Source: Mycobacterium heckeshornense (GTDB lineage Bacteria > Actinomycetota > Actinomycetes > Mycobacteriales > Mycobacteriaceae). Taken from it: 64,000 nt of DNA. The stretch covers positions 4,464,001-4,528,000 of the forward strand of contig NZ_AP024237.1 of the NCBI RefSeq assembly GCF_016592155.1. Direction: 5' to 3'. Positions 43,999-52,424 of the stretch are shown here, piece after piece; the stretch's first letter is position 1; every line of letters starts with the position of its first letter. The translations under genes and the position numbers were made by a program. Under the pieces are notes generated by a model. That model saw nothing but the letters and a program-made list of their open reading frames with translations. It was not told where the DNA came from and did no database searches.

Positions 43999-44408
43999 GA
44001 CTGCTTCCAGGGCAAACCGATCGCCCGCCAGCCCGAGCCGCCGCGATGACCCGCGGCGTCGAGATGACCCTCAAACCCGTCGAGCACGTTGTATGCCGGT
44101 GTGATGCCCGCCGCGGTCGCGGCCTCGGCCGCACCAATCGAACGGTTGCCCGAGCGGCACAGGAAGATCACCGGCCGGTCCTGCCGGGGCGGGACCCGCT
44201 CCAGCAGTTCGGCGACGAAGTTCTCGTTGCGCGTCCCGTCGACACGATTCCACTCGAGGTAGACAACCTCGCGGCCGAGGCTGGACAGGTCGGGCACCCC
44301 GACAAACCGCCATTCGGCGTCGGTGCGCACATCGACCAGCACCGCCTCGGGATGATCACTGAGCAGCTTCCAGGCCTGCTGGCACGTGATATCTCCTGCG
44401 TAGCTCAC
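43995..44408 (-). CDS. Rhodanese-domain sulfurtransferase (Rv0390 family)
   Basis: A 137-residue single rhodanese domain: LVDVRTDAEWRFVGVPD and the active-site loop FLCRSGNRS with Cys84, which carries a persulfide. GTG 44408 gives the conserved MSYAGDIT N-terminus; the longer open frame upstream lies antisense-like within purT in another frame. Coupled to metZ by a 4-bp overlap and 19 bp after purT, suggesting a sulfur-delivery role in methionine synthesis. Confidence 0.9.
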   Translation of the reverse strand: MSYAGDITCQQAWKLLSDHPEAVLVDVRTDAEWRFVGVPDLSSLGREVVYLEWNRVDGTRNENFVAELLERVPPRQDRPVIFLCRSGNRSIGAAEAATAAGITPAYNVLDGFEGHLDAAGHRGGSGWRAIGLPWKQS

Positions 44409-44427
44409 TTGCGTGAGTCTCGCATAT

Positions 44428-45735
44428 TCAGCCTGACCCCGGCGAATTCGCCGGCGGCCACAGCCGGCGCAGCGCCGCCGACACCTGCCGGGCACGGTCA
44501 CGCGCGACCGACACGTCAGCCGCGGTGGCCAGTGCCACACCGAGCCTGCGCGGCGTTTGCGGCTCGTGGTGAGCGAAAACCCGGACGTCGCTTTCGGGCA
44601 CCCGCAGCGCGTCGGCCAGGACGCCGGGATCGGGCCTGGCCTGGTGCGCCCCGGCACCGGCATACAGCACCGCCGCCGCACCCGGCGAGATCATGATCGT
44701 GTCGATCGCCAGACCGAGGATCGCGCGGGCCTGCAGTTCGAATGCGGAAAGCCGTTGGGTGCGCAGCGTCACCAGAGCGCTCTCGCGGGGCCGCGCAGTG
44801 ACGTCGCAGAAGTAGACCTCGTCGCCGCGGGCCATCAGTTCCACGCCGAAGACTCCGCGCCCGCCGAGCGCCTTGACAATCCGTGCGGCGATTGACTTGC
44901 CGGCATCCAGCGCGGCGTCGCTCATCTGTTGCGGCTGCCAGGATTCCAATACCTCGCCGGCGACTTCGCCGTGACCGATCGGCGCGCAGAACTCCAACAC
45001 CGGCCCGTTCGGACCGTCGGTGCACACCGTGAGCAGGGTGACGTGGTAGTCCACCTCGACCAGCGTCTCGGCCAGCACCCGGGGGTGGCTCACGCGCCCG
45101 CCGGTTGCCGCTGCACGCCGCCAGGCCGGTTCGACGTCGTCGGGCCCGGACACCACCGAGCTGGCCTGACGGCCGACCACACTGACCGGCTTGACCAGCA
45201 GCGGATAGCCGGCATGTGCGGCCACGGCCTTGAGTTCGTCGAGCGAGCCGGCGAACCAGAATGGCGCGGTGGGCAGTCCCAGTTCGTCGGCTGCCAGTCG
45301 CCGCAGTCCCTCGCCATCGGTGGACAACCGCACGCCGCGGGCGCTGGGGAGCACTTCGGTCACACCGGTCTCGCCCGCCGCGGCCAGCGCATCGGCGGCC
45401 ACCGCGTCGGTGAGGGTCACCACGAGATTCGGCCGGAGCCGCCCGATCGCTCCCGTCAACTCCTCGGCGTCGGTCATGTCGACCACCAGCGACTGGTCGG
45501 CTATCCGGTGTGCCGGCGTGTCCGCATATCGCTCGACGGCGATGACGTCGGCACCGAGACGCTGGACGGCGATGGCCAGTTCCCGGCTGAGCTCACCGGC
45601 CCCCAATAGCATCACCTTGCGGCGCGGGCTGTCGGCGTGGGACGCGTCGGTTTCGTTTCCGCGATTGGCCTCCCGCTCATGTTGTCCATGAGCGTCGTGC
45701 GCCTGGTGAGGTTCGCCGGTCAGATCCTCGGCCAC
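44428..45735 (-). CDS. purT: Formate-dependent GAR transformylase PurT
   Basis: About 435 residues of an ATP-grasp enzyme (VMLLGAGELSRELAIAVQRL; GGRVSHPRVLAETLVEVDYH; GGRGVFGVELMARGDEVYFC; DVTARPRESALVTL), which formylates glycinamide ribonucleotide with formate in purine synthesis. GTG 45735 follows GGGGCGAG by a short spacer and gives a roughly 40-residue His/Asp/Glu-rich N-terminal extension; the conserved core begins near residue 41. Heads the purT-rhodanese-metZ operon. Confidence 0.9.
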   Translation of the reverse strand: MAEDLTGEPHQAHDAHGQHEREANRGNETDASHADSPRRKVMLLGAGELSRELAIAVQRLGADVIAVERYADTPAHRIADQSLVVDMTDAEELTGAIGRLRPNLVVTLTDAVAADALAAAGETGVTEVLPSARGVRLSTDGEGLRRLAADELGLPTAPFWFAGSLDELKAVAAHAGYPLLVKPVSVVGRQASSVVSGPDDVEPAWRRAAATGGRVSHPRVLAETLVEVDYHVTLLTVCTDGPNGPVLEFCAPIGHGEVAGEVLESWQPQQMSDAALDAGKSIAARIVKALGGRGVFGVELMARGDEVYFCDVTARPRESALVTLRTQRLSAFELQARAILGLAIDTIMISPGAAAVLYAGAGAHQARPDPGVLADALRVPESDVRVFAHHEPQTPRRLGVALATAADVSVARDRARQVSAALRRLWPPANSPGSG

Positions 45736-45818
45736 GAACTCGCCCCTTGCTGCAACATCCTGCTCAGGATAGGGCCGTTGGCTACGACGACGGCCCGGTG
45801 TCACTTTTGTGACGCAAC

Positions 45819-45824
45819 TAATAT
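45819..45824 (+). promoter_or_regulatory. -10 box TAATAT for the HxlR gene (leaderless)
   Basis: Ends 6 nt before ATG 45831 in the 95-bp divergent region with purT. Confidence 0.5.
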
Positions 45825-45830
45825 GGTCGT

Positions 45831-46289
45831 ATGCTGCCACGCAGTTACCAGCACCAGGTCTGCTCCATCGCCCGCAGCCTGGAACTTATCGGCGACCGCT
45901 GGACACTGCTGATCGTTCGCGACGCCCTGCGCGGTGTGCGCCGGTTCGACGATTTCCGCGCCCGGCTGGGCGTCGCGCACAACGTGCTCAGTGATCGGCT
46001 GTCGCGGCTGACCGAGGCCGGTGTGCTCGAGCGCCGCCTCTACCAGCAACGGCCGGCTCGCTACGAGTACCGCCTCACCCAGCAGGGTCTCGACCTGTGG
46101 CCGGTGTTGATGTCGCTGCTGTTGTGGGGTGATCGTTACCTGGCGCCGGACGGTCCGCCGCTGCTCGTCTTGCACCGCCACTGCGGGGGCCGTCTCACCC
46201 CGCAGCTGACGTGTGCCACCTGCGCAGCGCAGCTAGGGCCGCACGATGTCGAGCTCGCGCCCGGGCCGGGCGCCACGCGCGCCAGTTGA
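45831..46289 (+). CDS. HxlR-family transcriptional regulator
   Basis: A 152-residue winged-helix protein of the HxlR type: CSIARSLELIGDRWTLLIVR, RRFDDFRARLGVAHNVLSDR, LTEAGVLERRLYQQRPARYE. The C-terminal 40 residues add an HCGG...CATCAAQ cysteine/histidine cluster that could bind a metal, as in some mycobacterial HxlR proteins. It lies 64 bp upstream of a methyltransferase gene with two palindromes between them, its likely target. Confidence 0.88.
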   Translation: MLPRSYQHQVCSIARSLELIGDRWTLLIVRDALRGVRRFDDFRARLGVAHNVLSDRLSRLTEAGVLERRLYQQRPARYEYRLTQQGLDLWPVLMSLLLWGDRYLAPDGPPLLVLHRHCGGRLTPQLTCATCAAQLGPHDVELAPGPGATRAS

Positions 46290-46317
46290 CCCTCGCGTCC
46301 TGCGCAGGCCCAGTCCA

Positions 46318-46362
46318 TTGCATCATGCAAGCCACTCTGACATAGTGAATTGCATGACGCAA
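46318..46362. promoter_or_regulatory. Two related palindromes, candidate HxlR operators
   Basis: TTGCATCATGCAA at 46318-46330 and TTGCATGACGCAA at 46350-46362 share TTGC-N5-GCAA and start 32 bp apart, three helical turns. The second spans the ATG of the methyltransferase gene at 46354. A CATAGT box at 46341-46346 lies between them. Confidence 0.5.
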
Positions 46363-47169
46363 TCGAGTATCGGCTACCTTCTGGGTCATGCCGACGCCGA
46401 AGTTCGCCGACTGCTCCTGCAGGCCCGGCTCTACGACGACTACACCGCGGCGGCCCTGCGACGGGCCGGCCTGCAACCCGGGATGCGGGTGCTCGACGTG
46501 GGCTGCGGACCCGGTGATGTGTCGTTCGTGGCCGCGCGGCTGGTGGGCTCGACCGGCACGGTGCTGGGCGTGGATGCCGCCGACATCGTCGAGCTCGCCC
46601 GCAGCCGTGCGGCAGAAGAGGGGCTGTCGAATGTGCGATTCCAGCGCAGTGCGATCGCCGAAATCGCCCTCGACGAGCCCGTCGACGCGGTGATCGGGCG
46701 GTTGATTCTCATGCACCTGCCCGACCCCGTCGGGGCGTTGCGCCAGCTTGCGACGCTGGTGCGACCCGGCGGGCTGATCGCGTTTTCGGAATTCGACACG
46801 ACGGCGGCAACCAGTGTCCCGGATCTGCCGCACTGGCGGGCGGCCCGAGACGGTATCGCCGCGACGTTCACCGGCATGGGCCTCGACCCGGCCTTCGGCA
46901 CCACGCTGCATACCCTGTTCCGGCGTGCCGGGCTGGGTGCGCCCCGGCTCACCCTGGGCGCACCGGTGGGCACCGGCGACGACCCCGACACGGTGGCCTT
47001 CGTGGCCGAGACCTGGCGTTCGCTGTTGCCGGCAGCACAGCAACTTGGCGTCGTCGACGACGGACTCGCCCACCCGGACAGGCTTGCCGAGCGGCTACAC
47101 GAGGAAGTCACCGCCAGCGGGGCCATCGTGGTGATGCCCGCGCTGATCAGCGCCTGGGCCCGGGTGTAA
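46354..47169 (+). CDS. Class I SAM-dependent methyltransferase
   Basis: A 271-residue methyltransferase: SAM motif I VLDVGCGPGDVSF, motif II acidic end GVDAAD, and ILMHLPDPVGALRQLATLVRPGG. Similar proteins methylate small molecules or natural products; no substrate is evident. ATG 46354 sits inside a palindrome. It follows the HxlR regulator and may be its regulated gene. Confidence 0.87.
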   Translation: MTQSSIGYLLGHADAEVRRLLLQARLYDDYTAAALRRAGLQPGMRVLDVGCGPGDVSFVAARLVGSTGTVLGVDAADIVELARSRAAEEGLSNVRFQRSAIAEIALDEPVDAVIGRLILMHLPDPVGALRQLATLVRPGGLIAFSEFDTTAATSVPDLPHWRAARDGIAATFTGMGLDPAFGTTLHTLFRRAGLGAPRLTLGAPVGTGDDPDTVAFVAETWRSLLPAAQQLGVVDDGLAHPDRLAERLHEEVTASGAIVVMPALISAWARV

Positions 47170-47255
47170 GACCGTTTGCGGTCCACCTGCCCGCACCGAA
47201 AGCGTCGGCCGGGGCGTAGGGTTGGCCGCCGCAGTCCAGTATTGGCCCGCCACGA

Positions 47256-47651
47256 TCAGTGATCGAGAACCTCGATCCGGCAACTCGGCCCGTGGGCGCG
47301 CGCAAGCCGCGCGTCCAGCGTCAGCAGCGTCGCATCGAATGCCTCCGCCAACGCCACGTAGAACGCGTCCCATCCGCGTACCGAGTCGCGTAGTTGCCAC
47401 GCCCGCTCCAGCAGCCAGCGGTGCCCGAATCGTTCGCCGGGCCAATCCCGCAGATCGGCTACCGCCTGCCGGGCGGCCGTGCCGTCGAGCCGCCCGCGCA
47501 GATGCTGGACGCGGATCACGCCCATCACCTCAACGTCGATGACGTGCGGCGCTACGTGGTCGGTATCAGCGGCCAGCCGGGCCGCGATCTCACCCGCCCG
47601 TGGCGTGTCAGCGACGACCTCGAACAGGCACGATGCGTCAACGACCAGCAT
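47256..47651 (-). CDS. vapC: VapC-type PIN-domain toxin
   Basis: A 131-residue PIN domain ribonuclease with the acidic metal site: Asp5 in MLVVDAS, Glu in VIDVEVMG, Asp in RGWDAFYVALAEA and Asp in LLTLDARLA. It overlaps vapB by 14 bp, the usual toxin-antitoxin coupling. The frame stays open upstream to 47903 in a frame that crosses vapB, but ATG 47651 marks the PIN start. Active-site residues look intact. Confidence 0.92.
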   Translation of the reverse strand: MLVVDASCLFEVVADTPRAGEIAARLAADTDHVAPHVIDVEVMGVIRVQHLRGRLDGTAARQAVADLRDWPGERFGHRWLLERAWQLRDSVRGWDAFYVALAEAFDATLLTLDARLARAHGPSCRIEVLDH

Positions 47652-47883
47652 CTGGCCACTGGCCGCGCCACTCGTCCAACGTCGCCAGCACCTCGGCCGT
47701 GGATACCGCCGAGGGTCGCCGGCCGGTGCGAGCCAGCCACTCGGCGACCGACGGCCGCGCCGCCAACCGGGCAGCCTCCCGGCGCAGCAACTCCGGCACG
47801 GTGATGCCCTCTTCCCCGGCGCGACGCACCAGGGCCGCATAGACATCGTCGTCGATGTCGCGAATCTGAACAGTCTTAGGCAT
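47638..47883 (-). CDS. vapB: VapB antitoxin
   Basis: An 81-residue protein with an N-terminal ribbon-helix-helix-like segment (KTVQIRDIDDDVYAALVRRA) and an acidic, Trp-containing tail (ATLDEWRGQWPD) suited to blocking VapC. A TACGAT box lies 6 nt before the ATG, and CATGCATG-type palindromes just upstream (47898 onward) may be the autoregulatory operator. Confidence 0.9.
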   Translation of the reverse strand: MPKTVQIRDIDDDVYAALVRRAGEEGITVPELLRREAARLAARPSVAEWLARTGRRPSAVSTAEVLATLDEWRGQWPDAGR

Positions 47884-47889
47884 AATTGC

Positions 47890-47895
47890 ATCGTA
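47890..47895 (-). promoter_or_regulatory. -10 box TACGAT for vapBC (leaderless)
   Basis: Ends 6 nt before ATG 47883; overlapping palindromic sequence upstream suggests VapBC autoregulation. Confidence 0.4.
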
Positions 47896-48066
47896 TCATG
47901 CATGTACGCATGACGACATGTGCAAGTGCGGCAAAGTCGCGAGCGTGCTCCGGTGGAATCATCGGCCCGCTCAGCGTGCCCCTCGACTTCGACGCCGGGC
48001 AGTGAACGACGAACTAAGCGGCGATGTTGGGACGTAACCGGGTTCGCGCGTCCCAGATGGCCGGCC

Positions 48067-48702
48067 TCAGGGCTGGCCCGGCAGCAACCGCACCATCAAG
48101 GCGTGCACCTCGGCCAGCACGGTGTCGTCTTCGTCGACGAGCTCGCCGGAGATGAACGCCTTGCGGCCCTCGGTTTCGGTGATGCGCCCGCGGGTGGTCA
48201 GCGGGGTGTCGATCGGGGTGACCTTACGGTAGTCGACCTTCAGGTAAGCGGTCCGGCTGATGGGCCGGCCCGCGGCGTGCACCACCATCCCGCACAGCCA
48301 GTCGAACACCAGCGGTATCACCCCACCGTGCACCGCCATGTTGCCGCCGACGTAGTAGCGGCTGAATTGGCCGCGCATTTCGACACCGTCGGCGTCGAAC
48401 TTCGTCATCGTCCACGGCGGCATCAGCAGGCTGCCCATGCCGGGCAGCGACGGCACCCGTCCCGCGGGGGCGACCCCTTCCGCCGCCTGGAACGGGTCGA
48501 GCAGCTTGACCAGCTCTTCGGCCCGCTCGGCGGCTTCGTCCCAGGTGTCACCGTCCGGATCCGCCGACACGGCCAGGTCCTGCAGGCGTCGCATGGCGGC
48601 GACGAACTTGGCGAAACCCGGGCCTGGCTCTGCGGGCTCATAGCGCGGGAACCCGCCGTGATGCTGGTATTCGTGGTCCAACGCCTCCGGTTGGTCGGTC
48701 AT
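48067..48702 (-). CDS. Hotdog-fold (PaaI-like) thioesterase, Rv0356c family
   Basis: A 211-residue protein with an alpha-helical N-terminal half and a C-terminal hotdog domain ([62 protein letters not shown]) like acyl-CoA thioesterases. It overlaps the purA stop by 4 bp (ATGA), the same arrangement as Rv0356c-purA in M. tuberculosis. Substrate unknown. Confidence 0.88.
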   Translation of the reverse strand: MTDQPEALDHEYQHHGGFPRYEPAEPGPGFAKFVAAMRRLQDLAVSADPDGDTWDEAAERAEELVKLLDPFQAAEGVAPAGRVPSLPGMGSLLMPPWTMTKFDADGVEMRGQFSRYYVGGNMAVHGGVIPLVFDWLCGMVVHAAGRPISRTAYLKVDYRKVTPIDTPLTTRGRITETEGRKAFISGELVDEDDTVLAEVHALMVRLLPGQP

Positions 48703-49997
48703 CGGCACGCCTGCAACACGTCGCGGCGCACGATGGTCTGATCGCGGCCCGGGCCCACGCCGATACACGAAACCTGCGCTCCGGCAAGCTCTTCCAGTCG
48801 GGAGACATAGTCACGCGCCTTGGCCGGCAGGTCGTCGAACTTTCGCGCTGCCGAGATGTCCTCCCACCAGCCGGGCAGCTCCTCGTAGACGGGTTCGGCG
48901 CGCGCCAGTTCGCTCTGGGTCATCGGCATATCCCGGGTCTGTTTGCCGTCGATGCGGTAGCCGACGCACACCGGCACGGTCTGCAGGCTGGAGAGCACGT
49001 CGAGCTTGGTCAGAAAATAGTCGGTGATGCCGTTGACCCTAGTGGCATACCGGGCCACCACCGCGTCGAACCAGCCGCAGCGGCGGCGCCGGCCCGTCGT
49101 CACCCCGACCTCGCCGCCGGTCTTGGACAGGTATTCACCGTTCTCGTCGAACAACTCGGTGGGAAACGGCCCCGATCCCACCCGGGTGGTATAGGCCTTG
49201 AGGATGCCCAGCACGGTGCTGATCCGCGTCGGACCGATGCCGGAGCCGACGGCCGCGCCGCCCGCGGTCGGATTCGACGACGTCACATAGGGATACGTGC
49301 CGTGGTCGACGTCGAGCAGGGTGCCCTGCGATCCTTCCAGCAACACCGTCTCACCGCGCTCTAACGCCGCGTTGAGCAGCAGCCGGGTATCAGCGATGCG
49401 GTGCTTGAAACGCTCGGCCTGCGCCAGCAGCGCGTCCACCACGTGCGTGGGCTCGAGCGCCTTGCGGTTGTAGATCTTGACCAGCACCTGGTTTTTGAAT
49501 TCCAGCGCGGCCTCGATCTTGCGGGTCAGCAAGTCCGGGTCGAAGACATCGGCCACGCGGATTCCGATGCGGGCGATCTTGTCCTGATAGCACGGGCCGA
49601 TCCCGCGGCCGGTGGTGCCGATCTTCTTGTTGCCCATGTAGCGTTCGGTGACCTTGTCGATCGCGACGTGATACGGCATCAGCAGGTGGGCGTCGGCGGA
49701 GATCAGCAGCCGCGAGGTGTCCACGCCGCGGGCCTCCAAGCCCGCCAGCTCGTCGAGCAGCACACCGGGGTCGACCACCACCCCGTTGCCGATGACATTG
49801 GTGACCCCGGGTGTCAGCACGCCGGAGGGAATGAGGTGCAGCGCGAAGTTTTCGCCGGTGGGCAACACCACGGTGTGCCCGGCGTTGTTGCCCCCTTGAT
49901 AGCGCACCACCCACTGCACGCGCCCGCCGAGCAGATCGGTGGCCTTGCCTTTGCCCTCGTCGCCCCACTGGGCGCCGATGAGGACGATTGCCGGCAT
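48699..49997 (-). CDS. purA: Adenylosuccinate synthetase PurA
   Basis: A 432-residue enzyme converting IMP, GTP and aspartate to adenylosuccinate. Signatures: [15 protein letters not shown] at the N-terminus, [22 protein letters not shown] and [10 protein letters not shown]. The ATG at 49997 has AGGAGA upstream; longer open frames are shadows. Coupled to the downstream thioesterase. Confidence 0.98.
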   Translation of the reverse strand: MPAIVLIGAQWGDEGKGKATDLLGGRVQWVVRYQGGNNAGHTVVLPTGENFALHLIPSGVLTPGVTNVIGNGVVVDPGVLLDELAGLEARGVDTSRLLISADAHLLMPYHVAIDKVTERYMGNKKIGTTGRGIGPCYQDKIARIGIRVADVFDPDLLTRKIEAALEFKNQVLVKIYNRKALEPTHVVDALLAQAERFKHRIADTRLLLNAALERGETVLLEGSQGTLLDVDHGTYPYVTSSNPTAGGAAVGSGIGPTRISTVLGILKAYTTRVGSGPFPTELFDENGEYLSKTGGEVGVTTGRRRRCGWFDAVVARYATRVNGITDYFLTKLDVLSSLQTVPVCVGYRIDGKQTRDMPMTQSELARAEPVYEELPGWWEDISAARKFDDLPAKARDYVSRLEELAGAQVSCIGVGPGRDQTIVRRDVLQACR

Positions 49998-50028
49998 GGT
50001 GTTTCTCCTGGCTATTGTGGTCCAGCCG

Positions 50029-50694
50029 GTGACCCACACTATCCCAGTGGTTTGCGAGGACGTCTGGAACACGGCGGTGCTGGTGTTCGGCGACCGACCC
50101 GTCATGCGCCCGTTGACCGGCCTGCCCTTGGTGCGCATCGACGGTCCCGCCGACATCGATGCCGCGATCGGAAAGTTTCGCCGCCTGGTGGTGGTCGGTG
50201 AGGATGCCGACTTGGCAGCCGTGCTGGCCCGGCTGCTGCGCGCCGACCGGCTCGACATCGAGGTCGGCTTCGTGCCCCGGCGGTGCAGCGCGGCCGCCCG
50301 GGTCTACGGGTTGCGGGCAGGACGTCGGGCCGCACGGCGGGCGCGGCGGGGTCGTGCACGGTTGATGCCGCTGATCCGCGACGAGACCGGGGCGGTGATC
50401 GTGGGCGGCGCGGTGTGGCGCGGTGCCGAGGGACCGCTGCACGGGGAGGCGGTCGTCGACGACACCACGCTCTTCGACGGCGACGTCGCCGGGGTGCGGG
50501 TCGAGCCCACCGCGGTTCTGCCCGGCCTGCGGGCCCGGGTGCTCGGTGCTTGGCCGCGCCGTTGGGTGGCCGGGCGGGCTGCGCAGCTGGGCTGCACCGG
50601 CGTGGTAGTTACCCGCGACGGCGTGCCCGCCGGCCGGCCGGCGCGGCGCTCGACGTTCTACCGGCACACCCGGGGCTGGTTGCTGGTCCGGTAG
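50029..50694 (+). CDS. Conserved protein of Rv0358 family, function unknown
   Basis: About 221 residues, no membrane segment, Arg/Ala/Gly-rich ([18 protein letters not shown] in the middle). No catalytic motif is recognised. Orthologous by position and content to Rv0358, between purA and the M50 protease gene. The start is uncertain: GTG 50029 or GTG 50017; ATG 49996 lies opposite the purA start codon and is unlikely. Confidence 0.72.
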   Translation: MTHTIPVVCEDVWNTAVLVFGDRPVMRPLTGLPLVRIDGPADIDAAIGKFRRLVVVGEDADLAAVLARLLRADRLDIEVGFVPRRCSAAARVYGLRAGRRAARRARRGRARLMPLIRDETGAVIVGGAVWRGAEGPLHGEAVVDDTTLFDGDVAGVRVEPTAVLPGLRARVLGAWPRRWVAGRAAQLGCTGVVVTRDGVPAGRPARRSTFYRHTRGWLLVR

Positions 50695-50697
50695 TTT
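50692..50697 (+). promoter_or_regulatory. -10 box TAGTTT for the M50 protease gene (leaderless)
   Basis: Begins on the TAG stop codon of the upstream gene and ends 6 nt before GTG 50704. Confidence 0.45.
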
Positions 50698-50703
50698 CGA
50701 ACG

Positions 50704-51483
50704 GTGAGCGTTCGCGGCCTGCACGAGTCGGTGCGACCCAGCCCCATCTTCCTGGCAATGGTAGGGTTGACGGCCTGCGGCGGCATGCTGGCGTGGCTGG
50801 CCGGGGCCAGCACCCGGGCGCTGGCCTATGTCGGGGTGTTCATCTTCGTGATCGCGGGCTGGCTGGTATCGCTGTGCCTGCATGAGTTCGGGCACGCCGT
50901 CACCGCATGGCGTTTCGGTGACCGTGACGTCGCGGTGCGCGGGTATCTGACGCTCGACCCGCGCCGCTACAGCCATCCCATGCTGTCGCTGGGCCTGCCG
51001 ATGCTGTTCATCGCGCTCGGCGGCATCGGGTTGCCGGGCGCGGCCGTCTACGTGCGGACCTCGTTTATGACGCCAGCGCGACGCACCCTGGTGAGCCTGG
51101 CCGGACCGTTCGCCAATCTCGTGCTGGCCGTGCTGCTGTTGGCGCTGGTCCGGTTGTACTACGAGCCCGCGCACCCGGTGTTGTGGGCCGGGGTGGCCTT
51201 TCTGGGTTTTCTTCAAGTGACCGCGGTGGTGCTCAACCTGCTGCCGATCCCGGGCCTCGACGGCTACGGCGCGCTGGAACCGCACCTGAGCCCCGAAACG
51301 CAGCGCGCGCTGGAACCGGCCAAGCAGTTCGGGTTCTTGTTCGTGCTGCTGCTCTTCCTCGCGCCGGCGCTGAACCAGTGGTTCTTCGGTGTCGTCGACT
51401 GGTGTTTCGAGCTGTCCGGGGTGCCCGCCATGCTGGCACGCCTGGGCAGCGCGCTGACCCGATTCTGGAGCGCCTGGTTCTGA
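50704..51483 (+). CDS. M50 site-2-type membrane metalloprotease (Rv0359 family)
   Basis: A 259-residue membrane protein with about five or six spans. The zinc motif LHEFGHAVTAW (HExxH) is in the second span and GLDGYGALEPHL supplies the distal Asp ligand of M50 proteases. Such proteases cut transmembrane segments of regulators. No PDZ domain is present. GTG start directly after a -10 box. Confidence 0.9.
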   Translation: MSVRGLHESVRPSPIFLAMVGLTACGGMLAWLAGASTRALAYVGVFIFVIAGWLVSLCLHEFGHAVTAWRFGDRDVAVRGYLTLDPRRYSHPMLSLGLPMLFIALGGIGLPGAAVYVRTSFMTPARRTLVSLAGPFANLVLAVLLLALVRLYYEPAHPVLWAGVAFLGFLQVTAVVLNLLPIPGLDGYGALEPHLSPETQRALEPAKQFGFLFVLLLFLAPALNQWFFGVVDWCFELSGVPAMLARLGSALTRFWSAWF

Positions 51484-51490
51484 GCGTCTT

Positions 51491-51520
51491 GCAATATATG
51501 CGCTAACACGCATATATTGC
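51491..51520. promoter_or_regulatory. Perfect 12-6-12 operator overlapping the CDF promoter
   Basis: GCAATATATGCG, then CTAACA, then CGCATATATTGC: a perfect inverted repeat, AT-rich within GC-rich surroundings. The right arm contains TATATT (51513-51518), which ends 6 nt before ATG 51525 and serves as the -10 box of a leaderless message, so a bound repressor would block RNA polymerase. The form resembles ArsR/SmtB-family metal-sensor operators; no such gene is in the window. Confidence 0.65.
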
Positions 51521-51524
51521 GGGC

Positions 51525-52412
51525 ATGGGTGGCGGCCACACGCATACAAACGCCGACGCCCGGATATCGCGGATGCTGTGCGCCGCCGTGCTCCTCGCGG
51601 GCTTCTTCGTGGTGGAACTGAGCACGGCGTTGCTCATCGGGTCGATTGCGCTGCTGGCCGACGCCGGGCATCTGCTGACCGACCTGGCCGCCGCGGTGCT
51701 GGGGCTGGGCGCGCTGATGCTGGTCCAACGCAACAGCCCCTCGCCCCGGCGCACCTACGGCTGGCACCGCACCGAGGTGTTCACGGCGGTGGTCAACGCG
51801 GTACTGCTGGTCGGGATCGCGGCGTTCATCCTCGTCGAGGCGGTCCGGCGGCTCGGCAACGCCCCGGCCATTCCGGGCGTCCCGCTGACTGTCGTCGCAC
51901 TCGGCGGGCTGGCCACCAACACCGCGGCGGCGCTGCTGCTGCGGTCGCAGTCCGCGCGCAGCCTGGCCGTCAAGGGCGCCTACACCGAGGTCGTCGCCGA
52001 CATGGTAGGCAGCCTCGGCGTGCTCGTCGCCGGGGTGATCACCCTGACGACGGGCTGGCCCTACGCCGACGTGGTGGTCGCCGTTTTTGTCGCGCTATGG
52101 GTGCTGCCGCGCGCGCTGTCGCTGGCCGCGGGCGCGCTGCGCATCCTGTCCGAATCATCGCCGACCCACATCGACGTCGACGAACTGCGTGCGGCGCTGC
52201 GCGCCGTCGACGGTGTGACCGAGGTTCACGACCTGCATGTGTGGACGCTCGTGCCCGGCAAAGACGTGGCGACCGCGCACCTGACCAGCCGCGCCGACGC
52301 GACCCGGGTGCTCGCCGATGCGCGCGCCGTGCTGGCGACGCGGGGGTTGGAGCACGCCACGGTGCAAGTGGAGCCGCCTGGCGGAGCCGGCGACTGCTCG
52401 GTGAGTTGGTGA
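51525..52412 (+). CDS. Cation diffusion facilitator metal exporter (CzcD-like)
   Basis: A 295-residue CDF transporter with six membrane spans and a C-terminal cytosolic domain (HIDVDELRAALRAVDGVTEV, HDLHVWTL). The transport site pairs HxxxD in ALLADAGHLLTDL with ExxxD in AYTEVVADMVGS; the second site has Glu where E. coli YiiP has His. A HTHT stretch is at the N-terminus. It probably exports Zn, Co or similar ions in exchange for protons. Confidence 0.92.
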   Translation: MGGGHTHTNADARISRMLCAAVLLAGFFVVELSTALLIGSIALLADAGHLLTDLAAAVLGLGALMLVQRNSPSPRRTYGWHRTEVFTAVVNAVLLVGIAAFILVEAVRRLGNAPAIPGVPLTVVALGGLATNTAAALLLRSQSARSLAVKGAYTEVVADMVGSLGVLVAGVITLTTGWPYADVVVAVFVALWVLPRALSLAAGALRILSESSPTHIDVDELRAALRAVDGVTEVHDLHVWTLVPGKDVATAHLTSRADATRVLADARAVLATRGLEHATVQVEPPGGAGDCSVSW

Positions 52413-52424
52413 ATTGCGGCGCCC

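Noticed and set aside
47884..48066. Possible extra gene between vapB and the thioesterase gene
   Set aside because: Only a short plus-strand frame passes through; no start site or family match was seen.
49390..51549. 719-codon minus-strand frame across purA, Rv0358 and M50 genes
   Set aside because: Low-complexity Arg/Gln/His sequence; purA and the plus-strand genes account for the region.
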